Assembly (NCBI RefSeq): GCF_020882245.1
Contig: NC_083598.1
Span: forward strand, 83,085,714 to 83,149,713
Length of the DNA stretch: 64,000 bases
Origin: Rhopalosiphum padi
Lineage: Eukaryota; Arthropoda; Insecta; Hemiptera; Aphididae
Direction: 5' to 3'
Shown here: positions 1 to 11,607 of the stretch, piece after piece
Position numbering within the stretch: the stretch's first letter is position 1
Layout of the letters: every line of letters begins with the position of its first letter
The notes under the pieces: model-generated
Database searches by the model: none
What the model saw: the letters and a program-made list of their open reading frames with translations, nothing else
What the model was told of the DNA's origin: nothing
Position numbers and translations under genes: made by a program

Positions 1-1201
1 TTATTTTTTCTAGACAATGGTTGAAAAGTGTTTCCTTATGAAAGTATGAAATTTGTTTAGGTTGTGTATGATGTCCTTATTTGTCAATAGTTGAAGTCGT
101 TGGTGTGAAATATGTTTAAGATAAAATCACATTAGTTTCTTATAACATTTTTTGTATTATGCATGTTGCTATTTGTCAGTTATATAATTATAAACACAAT
201 TGAGTTTTAAATCTTAAAAAAACATTTGTAAAACAAATTATATTTATGACTATTTTTTTTTTTATCTTAATAAGTTTTAAAAATTTACAATGACCCCTGT
301 AATTTTTGTATTAAATACCTCAAATCAGCAAAAAAACATTTATCTGATAATTTTAATGCATAAAAGTCTAATTTCAAACGGTTAATTGATTAATTATAAT
401 TCTAACTTATAAGTATTATAAGTTCTTACGTGGAAAGAACTGGACCAGTATTTTAAGGTATAAATTTGTTTTATTCCACTCAAATTATCTAAATTTAAAA
501 TGCTTATAACTTATAAAAATTAAATATTTGTTAAAAATTTGATAATATGTTTGTGTTTAAATTCATAAAAGAATATTTTGCTACGAAAAAATGAATTAAA
601 AATGTTTGCACATATTTTAAAATAAAAACTTAGAAAATAATAAAGATACAAATTAAAAATATTTTTTTTTTAACATGGATGAGTAAATTAAAATTAAATA
701 AATAAAAAGATTTTTAATGATGTATAAGAAAACAATATGTTTAATTATATTTGAGTTCACGTGTTAACCATATTAGTAAACTCACTTAACAATAGTTAGA
801 TTATTTTTTGAAAAACTAATTAAATGCAATAAAATATCATTAATAATTATAAATTGGCAAATTTTTTAAAGGTTTTTTGAAGAGCGGAAAGATTGTATGG
901 AAATTTTATTTTTAGAAAGGGAACCATAATAGATTTTAATCATAATTTTCTAAAAAAATTGTAGTTAAAATATTCGATGAACAATATTAATTAATAATAC
1001 TTTTTGAATAATATTAAAATCTAATGAAACTATTAGGTTCAGTTATTTTATTCTAAGTTACACCTAAAATTAGAAAATATTATTTTTTTAGACATACATT
1101 TACGCTATAATTGTATTTCATTTTTCTTATAATTATTATCCATTTGCATAGTCCTGATTAAAGGAGAAAATATTATAATATTATTAAAGGTTCGATTATG
1201 G

Positions 1202-1230
1202 TGTAGCTAAATTGCATATCCAAGACGCCG
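1202..1230 (+). repeat. Core repeat, copy 1
   Basis: The 29 bases TGTAGCTAAATTGC + ATATCCAAGACGCCG match 28186-28214 at 27 of 29 positions. Both copies are followed by A/T-rich sequence that is only loosely similar. The core is far richer in G and C than its surroundings, so chance identity is unlikely. It is probably the end of a transposon or another dispersed family. Confidence 0.6.
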
Positions 1231-2225
1231 TGTTATAATAATTTTACTATCATTGAAATGCATTAAAAAATATATTAAATATTTTGTTCGTATTCTGAGA
1301 AAAATAGACTCAACACTGATAAAAACTGTACCATCATGCATATAGAAAATCATAAAATGTAAACTCAGTGTAGTTAAGTTGATTATTTCTTAATCCATGG
1401 AATTCTCAATTTTAAGTATTTTAATTTAATAGTATAATGTATAATAGGAAATGCAACAATCGGTAACATTTAGAGTATATTTTATTAGAATTAGGGTTTA
1501 TATTTATTTCAAGATAAAAAACTTTATTAAAATAAATTAATTCCATTAATAAATATGAAACGTTTTATTCTCGATTATTATATTATAATATAATTCTTAT
1601 TAGCATTAAATGTTTTTTTATAACTATACCGTACAAAGTTATAATTATTATTTATACGTTAAACGTTTATCATTCATTTTATGTTATAATTGTATTAAGC
1701 ATTAAGATAACAATGTTAAATAAATTATGTAAATTGATAAATTACATTAAAGTCGATCGATTTTAGGATTTAGGGTGGAAAGTTCTTAAACACTAATTTT
1801 ATATTTAATATTGAAACAAATTGTTAAAAAAAAAAAACCTTACCTAACCATTTTAATAATACCAATCTTATTTTTAAGAAAAAATATTTATTCTGACGAC
1901 GTTGCAAGATCTGCAGCAGCACGGACGCATTTTACTATTTAGTCGTTATACTCGTATTGTACCTATGTAATATAATATACAATCACGTTTTTACCGTCAC
2001 TTTTTCTTCGTTTTTTTCCCCATAACAGACTCAAAACCTCGATCATTAAATTCTATTTTAAGCTCGGAAATTTATACAAGCCGGAGAGAACGACTTGGGA
2101 TGGGACAGTTTTGTTTACATATTATACCTACATTGTTTTAACACGATGAAAAATATTCTAAAATGTGTGACGTGTGGTATATCGTCATGTTGAAGAAAAT
2201 TCATAAATTATATTCAGGCGACTAT

Positions 2226-2248
2226 AATGTTATTATCATAATAACATT
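2226..2248. repeat. Short inverted repeat
   Basis: AATGTTATTA, then TCA, then TAATAACATT: perfect 10-nt arms. In A/T-rich DNA such hairpins arise often; no function is inferred. Confidence 0.4.
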
Positions 2249-4207
2249 GTGTCAAACACGGAGAGGGGTGTCTTTTTTATTACATATACTTCATCTTTAG
2301 AAATTTATTTCAAAGAACTCAAATCGACAAACCCAAAAGTATATCATGATAATAACCTTGATTGGCCCTGATTGTAGCATAATAGTAATAATAATATAAT
2401 ATTTATTTAAATAAATATTTTAACACCCCAAAGGGTAAGAATAAAGTGAGTGTAATGTATTATCTATACTCTGTTCGACGGGTATAAAATTTGTTTTCGT
2501 GGTTTAAGTCGTGTTTTTATGATGATGTATTTTGCTAATTGTATATCATTTTTGGAATCTTCAAACGCAATTAAAGACCAAAGTATTTTCAAATATTAGA
2601 AATTTTTTTAACCACTTAAATAATGTCCTATGGTGATACAAATATCTGTTTTACCAATGAATTCTAAATATTTTATTTCCTATCATTCAGTAGATATTTT
2701 TTTTTTTTTTGAAAATATTGATTTGTTTAAAACAAAATTTGAATGATTAGTTTCTAAAATATTTAATTGTATATAAGAAGAATAATTATAGTTCTTAGAG
2801 ATGGTTTTAAAAAAAATATAAAATACATTTAATATTATTTCTAGTATTCATTATTAGACTTGGACAACTGTTAAAAATTATAAAATATTAATTTTCAAAT
2901 CATTATAATATGTATAGACCGGTCATCTTTTAAATCTATTATATTTAGTCCACAAAGTAAAACACAAAACTCAAAAAATGCTCATTTAATTTTTTTTTCT
3001 TTATAATTGACAATAATAATAAAAAAAACCATTTGTATACTAACTCATAGTAAAAAAAAAAGATGACTATTATTTGAAAAAGAAATTTTTAGGACTTTCA
3101 TTAAATGGTAAAATGATATAAACAATAGAAAATATAATATTCTTTAAGTTAGTTAGCTTAAACATTTTTAAAATAAAAATAAAAATAAAATTTATAGAAA
3201 CCACGTTGATTAGTATGCTTGGTAAGTCATTATGTGTATATATACATAGAGAATTTTATCGTTTAATAGTGTATTTTTTACCGGACCGTATAGTTAATAT
3301 ATTGTTTCGATCGCCAAATAAAAACGTTTAAAATAGATAAAACCATGTATTTTCATTAAACTGCCACCGCAGAGGGTTTTTTTAATCGTAATATTCAGAA
3401 TATTATTTTATGTTTATACGATCGGACCCTTTCACCCGCGGTAATCATTTAAAACGTTGGAATTCCATCTAGACTCTCTAAACCACAATGTCTTGTAACC
3501 GTCTCTTTGGTTCTCAGTTTCCATGTCCAAAAATAATGCATGTTGCGGCATTGCATCGCATTAATTTATTTAGTTGTTTCACGCCCTTGTTCTTGTTTTA
3601 TTAATTGAATAAAATAATCGAATTTACTACGAACAACACAACCTTGCGTTGTAGCTGTCTAAAGTCTAAACCACAATAAATTCAACGAAAATTAATAATT
3701 ATAAATTTAGATGTTTTGAAATTGACAGAAAAGATTGTTTTTCTTTTCCGTGTAAATAATAGGTATTTTATAAATAGCTGAATTGGTTTTTGATTCTTTG
3801 TATACATTTTTCAATCATGTTACGCATGTATAATATTGTATATATTTATAAGCAAAATACATATTACGTAGGTACTATTTATATTTGTATTCCATTTACT
3901 ATAAACGTAATCTATTATATAATATTAAAAAGTATTATTAATTTCAATCATATATACCGATTAACCATATTAAATTTAATAACCGGAAACTTTCGATTAT
4001 TATTCACATAGACCAAATAACCATAACAAGATAAATTACGCTTTATTGTATTTTATTATAAGTTTATCATGATTACCTAATTTTACGTCATGTAAAAAAA
4101 TTAAATTATTATAATAATTTCTTACTATGAAAATAGACTTTACATTTTAACATGATATTTTTAAAAAACATTTGAAATATATTATAATGTTACGTTATAG
4201 TACTTAC

Positions 4208-4345
4208 GATGGTCAATATTTGAACTAAAAATGTAATTGGTATGTCAATAAGCGAGTTCCATTCGGAATATTCTTTTGATTTGTACGATAAATCGCTTTC
4301 AGATTTAATATGACTACACATTTCAAACACTCTCGCACTAGGTCG
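4208..4345 (-). CDS. Candidate internal coding exon, SLC8B1 (NCLX)-like
   Basis: Read on minus, this 138-nt segment is fully open for 46 codons in phase 0-0. It is preceded by a T-rich tract ending ACACCTAG and followed by a strong donor (ACCATC|GTAAGTAC). The peptide begins RPSARVFEMCSHIKSESD, has a hydrophilic middle with KSKEYSEW, and ends in a hydrophobic stretch with IPITFLVQILTI. In mitochondrial Na/Ca exchangers the long cytoplasmic loop ends with a tryptophan-containing stretch and then a P-x-x-F-L-L-x-L-T-[IV] start of the sixth membrane helix; the end of this exon has that shape, with one extra residue. The exon at 7762-7817 ends in phase 0, so the two join without a frame break. 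The family call rests on a short motif. Alternatives are an unrelated membrane protein exon or a chance open frame. The next family residues (PVVD) were not found downstream. Confidence 0.35.
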
Positions 4346-4369
4346 CTAGGTGTATACCGAAAACAGCGA

Positions 4370-5380
4370 TGCAAAAATCTATACGTATTATACGAAGAAT
4401 TTTTTTTTTATGCGTTAAATCTATTTTAAGATATTTTCGTATTTCCAATTTTATAAGTCATATTATTCTGGCTGGAAAAAAAATACGTTCGTTTGACCTC
4501 AATAAAACTGAACTTTTTTTTATCATTTTGTATGTATATATTATTATTCTACACGAAGCACACTATGAGCTCTCAATACTCGAGTGATACTTGAATATGT
4601 TTACACCATTTATAACATTCGAAGGTATCTTCGTCATTCATTTGTACATAAACAAAAAAAAAACCAACGTTTCAGTATATTTGACCTTATAATTCTTAAC
4701 ACTTTCACGATAAAAATTTCAAGTTTTTTCATTTATCAAAATTTCAATGATTTATTTTATGTGATCGCACAACATGGAATTAATAAGTGTATATTTTGAT
4801 TTATGCTGTGTTTTACATACGCCTTCTCATATAATTATACGGACGTTTTTCGGAAAATTTGCCGTGAACTTCTTAGTTGTTCTTAAACAGTTTTCAAACA
4901 TTCGTAATAGTCTGTACGAAAAATGTTTTATTGTAGGCGTGTTGAGCTTATCGATTAGTATTTTCTTACATTGCCGGGTGTAAATCTAAAATATAATTCA
5001 AATTCAGATTCAATATTGAACAAAACAACCGTCATATATCGAGAAATTTTTAGTTTTTAATTCTATAAAATAATGCAATTATAATTAAAATTTTCACTTA
5101 TAAACAATTATAATAATTATTTATTGTGATTACCATTTGGTATTTTTGCGCATATTTTCGTGATCAGAAATTTATTTATACTCAATAATTATCGTGACAA
5201 AAATGTAATACATCATTCGTCATAAATAATTGTACAAAAATCATTATACTATTTCACTGTACGATCTATCAAGGCACATTTATTTTTATTTTTTGTTGAC
5301 GAATAAGTAGACGTAAAAAAAATGTATCTCCGTTAAAGTATCATACTTTTCACCTCCCAAACTACCTACTAAAATTTCCC
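4370..5380. other. Stretch with overlapping chance frames
   Basis: A/T-rich sequence with three successive plus-strand frames of about 70 codons (4369-4587, 4584-4799, 4774-4983). They are Phe/Ile/Tyr-rich, which is what T-rich DNA encodes by chance, and I see no domain, splice signals or start context that would make them a gene. Nothing else is recognised. Confidence 0.4.
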
Positions 5381-6300
5381 AGAGATGCAAACCGCTAATA
5401 TCGAATATTGTGCATTGGCGAAACATGTTCACCGGGCGGCGTGCCCTACGTCAACGGAGACGCAATTTTTTACGTCTGCCTTTAATTATCGTTTATTTTA
5501 CCTCGAAATCAATTATACTGGCGCCGTTTTCCCGGGAAGAGAACATTTATTATTTTTATTTTTTGAACTTCTCCGCACGTGCGCACGCCGCGAACTGTCA
5601 TTCTCGCGTTAGCATAAATGCGCACGACAATTGAAATTCAATACGTCTGTGCGGCTTAGGTATAGCTGTGTAGGTGAACGGTATACATTTATATTTATCG
5701 CCGACGATGTTTCAAAGTTAGTATTTTGGAATGAGCGCACAAAATATATATAAATATACATTATATTGTAAATAGAAATAAAAAAAATACGTCGGAGTAC
5801 ATATTTCACTTTTCGATAGGTTGTTTTCTCTACGGCGATGAAAAATATTATACAGCGACAAAGAGATATATGGGATGTCATTACGGGCGGGACGGGGGGA
5901 ATAGAGGTCGGCGACAACACCTACTTATATCTTATATATATCGGAACATGATTTATTTACCATCACCCTTCACTTGCGGCGGTGCGGCGTGCGTAACGTG
6001 TATATCGGGCAAAGGTGCGTTCTTATATTATTATACGCGCGCAACGTCACCGGTTGCACGAGACAATTGAAAAACAAAACAATATGATAATAAACAATAA
6101 TAGTAGTCAGTCGACTGATTAATTGCGAGTCTTATCACGGGTTTTAGCTCTCTGTCGACAGTTCGACGTACCCGCGCGCGCAAATGTCCGCATCATTTTT
6201 TTTTTTTTTTTAGCGAGTTCGTGTCGTTTGTTTCGAATACGTCTCTCGAATTTATTCACGTCCGAACGTTTCAACGTTTCATTTTTCCCGAATTTTATTA
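5380..6300. other. CpG-bearing block, possible promoter region
   Basis: CpG dinucleotides are frequent here (for example 5430-5480, 5525-5600, 5965-6060 and 6165-6185), unlike the flanking A/T-rich DNA. Such blocks in insect genomes often mark promoters, 5' exons or less decayed DNA. On minus, an ATG at 5424-5426 with A at -3 opens a 24-codon frame (MFRQCTIFDISGLHLW and eight more) that runs to a possible donor (GGGAG|GTGAAA) at 5354. Its phase does not fit the exon at 4208-4345, so it is only noted. No TATA/initiator pair was convincing. Confidence 0.3.
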
Positions 6301-7740
6301 ATACGTATTACGAAATTGTTATTATACGCGTCATACATAATGTTTATTGTATTTATTATAAAACGGAAAATATAATAATACAATTTTATATTGCTTTTTT
6401 TTTATTTCGAGTACGGTATGTGTTTCATTTTATAATTCCATGACGTATTCAAAAGACATTTTTACATTTATTTATTTGTTTGATAGACCAAAAACAACAA
6501 ACCCAGTGTTAGTAACATTATCACATTTTCCTTTATTTTACAGAATATTATATTTTTTGTTATTAATTCAATATTTACTGTTCAGTATATGCACGGTGAA
6601 ATGTGTTTTTTATCCTTGTGTTTGCTTTTATAGATGACCGTGTACTATATATACGTATATTGTATACACGGACAATTTTTAAAATTAAAAATGAGCAATA
6701 GAAATGTACGTTTTATTTAGTATTTTTACAGCATAATATACTGCATACGTTATTTTTTTAAACCCGAAAATACGTATTGAAGTCAATTTTCTTTCTATAT
6801 TAGATGTAATTTGATGTAAATTGAATCGCTAAAATAAGACATATGCTATTAACACACTATAGGGGTGTTGTAGTGGCATAGTAGCTGTCATATCTTCTGT
6901 GTACAAGGTTAAATCGTGATGAACAGTCGGAACAGATGAAAAAATGTCTAAACAAAACCGGACGCGTATTGTAATCGAACGACATTGGCGTATTCGGCAC
7001 AGCCGAGTACACGTGTACGGTGTATGCATTGTGTATAAAAACGCGAACAAAAGTAATCAATATTTAGTAAAGTTGACGAGCCTTTATGTGCAGACTGTTC
7101 AAAGGGATGTAATCATCTGACACAAACAAATACGATCGTGTCGGGGAAAAACGGGTAGGAAACAAGAAGAATATTATTTTAGAAAGCAGGAGAAACGCCA
7201 GATTGTAAGGTCGTATAAAAAAGAATGGTTAGAGCGCCGTTAAAGGAATCCTGCAAAAGGCGTTAGGCACCGTCTGGTAGCGAATACTGCAGATAAACAA
7301 CACAGTAAAATTGACATAATTATTGTAGTGTTTCGAAAGCGTTGTTTATAAATAATATGGTAACCGTATTAAATTTAAAGTTTGTACATTTAATTAAACC
7401 GGCGAATTGCACAGTTCCCGGATAACAATTACCAGGTTATAATAACAGTTGCAGACGAAATTGTCGCGAAAAAAATTACGCACGCGTACCTAGCCACGGC
7501 TAATGGCGAACGGCTACTACAGTTAACTAATTACTGCGGTGTGTACTATGCGTATATTTACGTATTATATACAGTCGACCGAGTGGGAAACTCGATTTTC
7601 TTTTCCACTAGAATTTAATTGAATGTTTAACAACTTTTTTCTTTTTTTCACTGTTATTGTTGTGTAGACATAGTTTTATTGACATATGGACATCACACAT
7701 ATACGCACTGACTGGTGTTATCATAATATTCAATATAATA
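6300..7740. other. Mixed sequence, no gene recognised
   Basis: A/T-rich DNA with a few CpG-containing patches (6960-7030, 7210-7280, 7460-7520). Open frames on both strands are short and unlike known proteins. Confidence 0.4.
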
Positions 7741-7761
7741 TATAGTATTTAAAACTATTAC

Positions 7762-7817
7762 CTGAGCTGCGTGCTCTGCTATTATTTCGTATTCGTCATC
7801 GTCATTCGATAAATATC
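7762..7817 (-). CDS. Candidate internal coding exon (acidic loop)
   Basis: On minus this 56-nt segment is bounded by a good acceptor (a CTTAAC / ACTAAAC branch-like stretch, then CGTACAG) and a good donor (GCTCAG|GTAATAG). Only one of the three frames is open. It reads, after two bases of a split codon, YLSNDDDEYEIIAEHAAQ and ends in phase 0, matching the phase-0 start of the exon at 4345-4208. The acidic DDDEYE run suits the variable cytoplasmic loop of an SLC8B1/NCLX exchanger, just upstream of the hydrophobic part in the next exon. The splice signals and single open frame are seen directly; the family is inferred and weak. It could also be an exon of a different protein. Confidence 0.35.
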
Positions 7818-8279
7818 CTGTACGTTTAGTAAAGTTAAGATATGTATAATAATATTATAATATAGTATTGTTGTATAAATATTAATTATATGATGATAGT
7901 TTACGAATATAGTGATGAGACGACTTTGGCATTAATAGCCGGCCACTTGTAATAATATATATTAATAATTTTATATCGTTATAGTAAATAAAATTAAATT
8001 TAAAATAAGAAAATAAGATTTTGAGCTTAAGTCGGTTGAAAATTGAATCGAATAACTGAAAAAAAAAAATGTTTATATTTCGAGTCGCTCAAAATTTCCA
8101 TAGAACCCAAAAGAATGCTCAAATTAATTATAAAAATCGAATCTCTGTTTGTATATCGCTATTAAAAATGATATTCAGCGAAGGTTTCGAGTCTCTTATG
8201 GATACCCTAAAAAATGTAACAAAAAACTAAAATCGATTTTATAAAAAGCAGACATAATTATAATTGGAGCGTTTTTCCG

Positions 8280-8795
8280 TGGTTTTTCCGTGCGCGTTAA
8301 ACTACGAAAACGCGAGGGAATAAAAAAAAAAATCAACTTTTCTAAAGTGGGTAATCTAAATAAAATGGTCCACCAAAAACATCGTAAGTGTGCGGAAGCG
8401 ATCGGGTTACTTCTCCTAACCAAAAAAAAAGTGTTTGCACGCATAAAAATTGTTTTAAAAAAAAAAAAACCGTGTAAAAACTTATATTGTACATTCCTCG
8501 TTCAGAGTCTTCGCGTGTCCCTCGCCGCCTCGTCCTTCTGCATTTTACACCGTACCGGATGATAATTACAAGTTGCCACTTTGTTCTTCCTACCTCCTGC
8601 CCGCTACAACGCGTGTGTATAATCCTCGAGATGTTATACGAAGGCAACGAAGGCCGACGGCGGCTGTGCTACCTTTCCGCGGCGCAATCGCTGTTTCAAT
8701 CAATACACGGAGCGGAGATTCGCACACGATATCTCGCGAACCGTACAAAACTTACTGCCGTACACCTACCTCCTGACAGGCATTGGTTCAATTAA
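8280..8795. other. CpG-bearing block
   Basis: Higher G+C and CpG than the flanks, especially 8510-8760. Open frames of 67-102 codons overlap on both strands, none with a recognisable domain. This pattern fits a regulatory or untranslated block better than a coding exon. A purine-rich stretch with several A-runs precedes it on the plus strand (8300-8470). Confidence 0.3.
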
Positions 8796-9736
8796 AAATA
8801 TGGACTAGTCCGTAAGCACACTGTTGAATCACGTTCGTTTTGTTTAAATAAACTTTTTTCGTTCGAATTTATTAGCAAATTAACTAAATTAACTTACACG
8901 TCATCCTGTTATATCATATATATTTTTTTAATTCATAAAATTAATTTAATTAATATAGGATTGTGCATAAGCACAGAGTGAACGAGGTTACACGTTTGCC
9001 TAAAATATAATTAATACAAAATCAATAAATTTGAATTAAAAAGTATACTCATCAAACGACAAAGAAATAAAAACCTATAGTGTAAAAATATAGAACTGTA
9101 TAATATTGATTATTAAAATAAACAATTTTATCTTCTCTCTTTATTTATTCTCAATAAACATATTTTTCTATACTAGTTCTTGATTTGAAAAAAAAAAAAA
9201 ATATTATTTTCTTTACAATATTATTTGACATTAATATTCAACAGCTCATCGGCTGATATCAAAAATGGCTGTCAATAGGTGCTATAACGAAATATATATA
9301 TAAAACATCATATTGTTAATATTATTTCGATGTCGTGATGGGGTAGACAATATAATTATTATAATTGACCACTATTATAATACGCCCAAATGTTCACCAT
9401 GAATACACACATTATGTTTTTATTTATTGTCATATTATATGCATAAATAAAAAATGTAATTGGTCTTCGATGGAGTAATTTATTATTAATATAATATTAT
9501 ATTCAGTGTATGTAGCCAATTGCATGGACAATCTTGAAACTTCCTTATTTGATTTTCAATAATATGGTATTCTTGCGATTTCCGCCATATGCTGTTTAAA
9601 ATCGTCAAATAAAATGCGCGCTTTAAAGCACTATATTTCTAGAAAGAAACACACAATATTGTTGGAAGGATCGTCAGACTGTACACACTGTACACGTGGG
9701 TCAATGCAATTATTGGCAATGTGGTGTTGTTCTAGT

Positions 9737-9772
9737 AATGTATCAAAAGATAATATTATCTTTTGATACATT
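9737..9772. repeat. Perfect 36-bp palindrome
   Basis: The 18 bases AATGTATCAAAAGATAAT are followed immediately by their exact reverse complement, with no spacer. Pairing breaks at both outer flanks. It could form a cruciform, or be a relic of head-to-head joined transposon ends or of an aberrant replication event. Confidence 0.9.
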
Positions 9773-9778
9773 TTCAAT

Positions 9779-9874
9779 ATGAAATTTCTAGATAGAAAAC
9801 TCTTGTTGTTTAATCCCAGAGGAAAGTACCCCGGCTTCAGCCAGGTAAACGGAAAAGCGATTTTAAGAATTTAA
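9779..9874 (+). CDS. Possible small coding frame or first exon
   Basis: The ATG at 9779 opens 31 codons before TAA. The first 22 (MKFLDRKLLL, then FNPRGKYPGFSQ) end exactly at a usable donor, CAG|GTAAAC at 9843. The residue mix is protein-like and the stretch has more G+C than its surroundings. No family is recognised. The same DNA lies next to a competing exon candidate on the other strand (9896-9944). It may equally be a chance frame. Confidence 0.15.
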   Translation: MKFLDRKLLLFNPRGKYPGFSQVNGKAILRI

Positions 9875-9895
9875 AGCGATATTGTTTTTCCTAAC

Positions 9896-9944
9896 CTGTG
9901 GCTGTAACTCTGTAAGCGACATATTTCGTCGCAAAGGTTGTGCC
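9896..9944 (-). CDS. Candidate 49-nt exon
   Basis: On minus, a pyrimidine-rich acceptor (CTACTGCTTGTGCAG) is followed 49 nt later by the donor CACAG|GTTAGG. All three frames are open, so the reading is ambiguous: GTTFATKYVAYRVTAT plus one base, HNLCDEICRLQSYSH, or AQPLRRNMSLTELQPQ. The first would end in phase 1 and so join to the exon at 7817-7762. The splice signals are the support; the protein is not recognised. Confidence 0.25.
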
Positions 9945-9949
9945 CTGCA

Positions 9950-11040
9950 CAAGCAGTAGACAAATTTAAAAACTTTTCATCCAAAATATCGATTGGTTAT
10001 AAAACTAATAACAAAATAAGGTGCGACACAAAAGTTTTCATAATCTGGTTTGTTTTTAGTCGAATATTCGAATGAACCGTAAATTATGACCATGCAATTT
10101 TTATATTATCCAATTAGACTAAAACGATTTGGTAAGATTATATTACTTTGAATGAAACAAAATTATGGTAAATTTTAAACCGTTATTTTCGTCTCATATT
10201 TTCTGCAGTGTTGTATAGATTACGAGTAGAGTAGAAAAACTTTATCGATTGTAACATAATACAATACGATGAGGTTTTTAATAAATAGTGGATATATTAT
10301 ATTACTGATCAATACAAAATGTATTAGGTATAGTGAAAGCACTCTAAAATGTTCACATCATATGCAACGTCATTAAAATATCGATACTAATTACTAGTAT
10401 AATTAAAATTTTTAATTAGTAATTTTTTTTTTTTTTTTAAACCTTTAGTGTACAAAATACGGAACACTATACATAAATATGACGTGGTTCTGGTATTTTA
10501 GGTATTTTGACTTTTGACTTTTGAGTACACGTTTGACATGCCAATTTGGCAAAAGTCTATATTAATTATATGTTATTTAAATGTCTTATTCATCGTTCCT
10601 GGTACGACGTTCATGGTATAAGTTAATGCAAATTACATGTTTTTCATATATTTTATACGGTTTGTAAGGTGAAATTCCGGAAAAATGTTTTCAATTCAAA
10701 AAAACAAATAATTTATTTTCTGCTTTTTATGCAATATGATTTCTATATATTTTGATTTGAACGTAAGATGGGCTTTTATATATTCTGTTCGTCTTAATCA
10801 TAATTTAAATTTTACATGAAAACTTATTTAAAAATCTTTTCGAATATTGATCAGAGCTAACGAATTAATTCATCTGATTTTTTTATAACGGTATTATCTA
10901 TTATTATTTGGATATTTAATGTATTCCGACAAAGTCGATTAAAACATATTTCGTACTCGATGAAATACTAAAATATAATGTAGTACAATAGTATAATAAA
11001 CGGTAAAATTAAAACGGACAAGAATGCAATAATTACTGAA
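9950..11040. other. A/T-rich stretch
   Basis: No gene recognised. It contains a 7-nt near-tandem (TTTTGAC repeated, about 10507-10525) and long T-runs (10427-10439). Confidence 0.4.
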
Positions 11041-11480
11041 TTACGACCGGCCACCATGTGGTAACATGATTATGAAACACATAAATACAACACGCGACTC
11101 GCGTGACCGCAAACTCGGTAAGTGGTCTAGTGAAATTGTTCACCGAGCTGTCGAATAATCTCGGTGCGTCGCTCACGCAGTTTCAGATCGATGTTGGACT
11201 CGGGACGTTTTAGCGCCGCTATAGTGTCGGACACGTCGACCACGAAACGATCACCAAAGATACATAGGTAGGTATTATACGATATATACTATACAAATAT
11301 CACCTATGATTTATAATACGTGACAGCCAGGTAAAGTGCAAATCCTACAGCTCGCATCGATACAGTGATAACAATAACAATAATCATAATAATATGATAT
11401 AACATGTCAGTAACAGCAGCGGTGTCGGGCTCGTGAGTATTTCGCGTGTCATAAACCCCGGACGGGGCGCATTATAGTTG
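11040..11480. promoter_or_regulatory. CpG-bearing block, possible promoter and 5' UTR
   Basis: This 440-bp block is visibly richer in CpG than its flanks (ACACGCGACTCGCGTGACCG at 11088-11107, then 11150-11245). It contains two donor-like sites (CTCG|GTAAGTGG near 11115 and ATAG|GTAGGTA near 11268) and leads into the candidate first coding exon at 11404. The order of CpG block, donor sites and Kozak-like ATG is what an insect promoter with alternative first exons would look like. I found no TATA box or initiator/DPE pair I would defend, so the call is inferential. Confidence 0.3.
11404..11432 (+). CDS. Candidate first coding exon
   Basis: An ATG with A at -3 opens MSVTAAVSGS; its last codon is split by the near-consensus donor TC|GTGAGTAT at 11433. 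The codons are G/C-ending (GCG GTG TCG GGC), unlike the surrounding A/T-rich DNA. An in-frame TGA lies three codons upstream, and a two-codon upstream ORF (ATG ATA TAA) precedes it. If real, this is the N-terminus of a plus-strand gene whose next exon lies across a long intron. No partner exon was identified, and ten codons are too few to name a protein. Confidence 0.25.
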
Positions 11481-11549
11481 TGGTATATCCAATTTCTTAG
11501 TGCGAAATTCCTGGTTAAGCTATACACATTTGATATGTATGTATGTATT

Positions 11550-11551
<2 letters not shown>

Positions 11552-11604
<53 letters not shown>
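11552..11604 (+). repeat. (GT)n microsatellite
   Basis: An uninterrupted GT tract of 53 nt, preceded by three ATGT/GTAT units (11533-11549). It is the longest simple dinucleotide tract in the window. Confidence 0.97.

Positions 11605-11607
<3 letters not shown>

Larger units (their letters stand above)
1..4207. other. A/T-rich non-coding stretch
   Basis: Very A/T-rich sequence with many poly-A/T runs and only short chance frames. It holds one copy of a 29-nt core repeat (1202-1230), a short inverted repeat (2226-2248, two 10-nt arms around TCA), and moderately G/C-containing patches near 1895-1930, 2070-2110 and 3430-3560 in which I recognise nothing. A 49-nt segment on the minus strand (430-478) ends in a good splice donor (CAC|GTAAGA) and could read WNKTNLYLKILVQFFP. 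It is mentioned only because it lies downstream of the two exon candidates described below; on its own it is not convincing. Confidence 0.5.

Noticed and set aside
4369..4983. Three chained hydrophobic frames resembling a chemoreceptor fragment
   Set aside because: Phe/Ile/Tyr content is what T-rich DNA encodes; no receptor signature (such as the C-terminal TYxxxxxQF motif) and no splice signals.
9488..9650. Minus-strand frame after a strong TTTCTTTCTAG acceptor (SALKRAFYLTILNSIWRKSQ)
   Set aside because: No donor before the stop. It could only be a last exon, and a frame of 52 codons is common by chance here. A poly(A)-signal-like AATAAATAAA about 50 nt downstream is also common in A/T-rich DNA.
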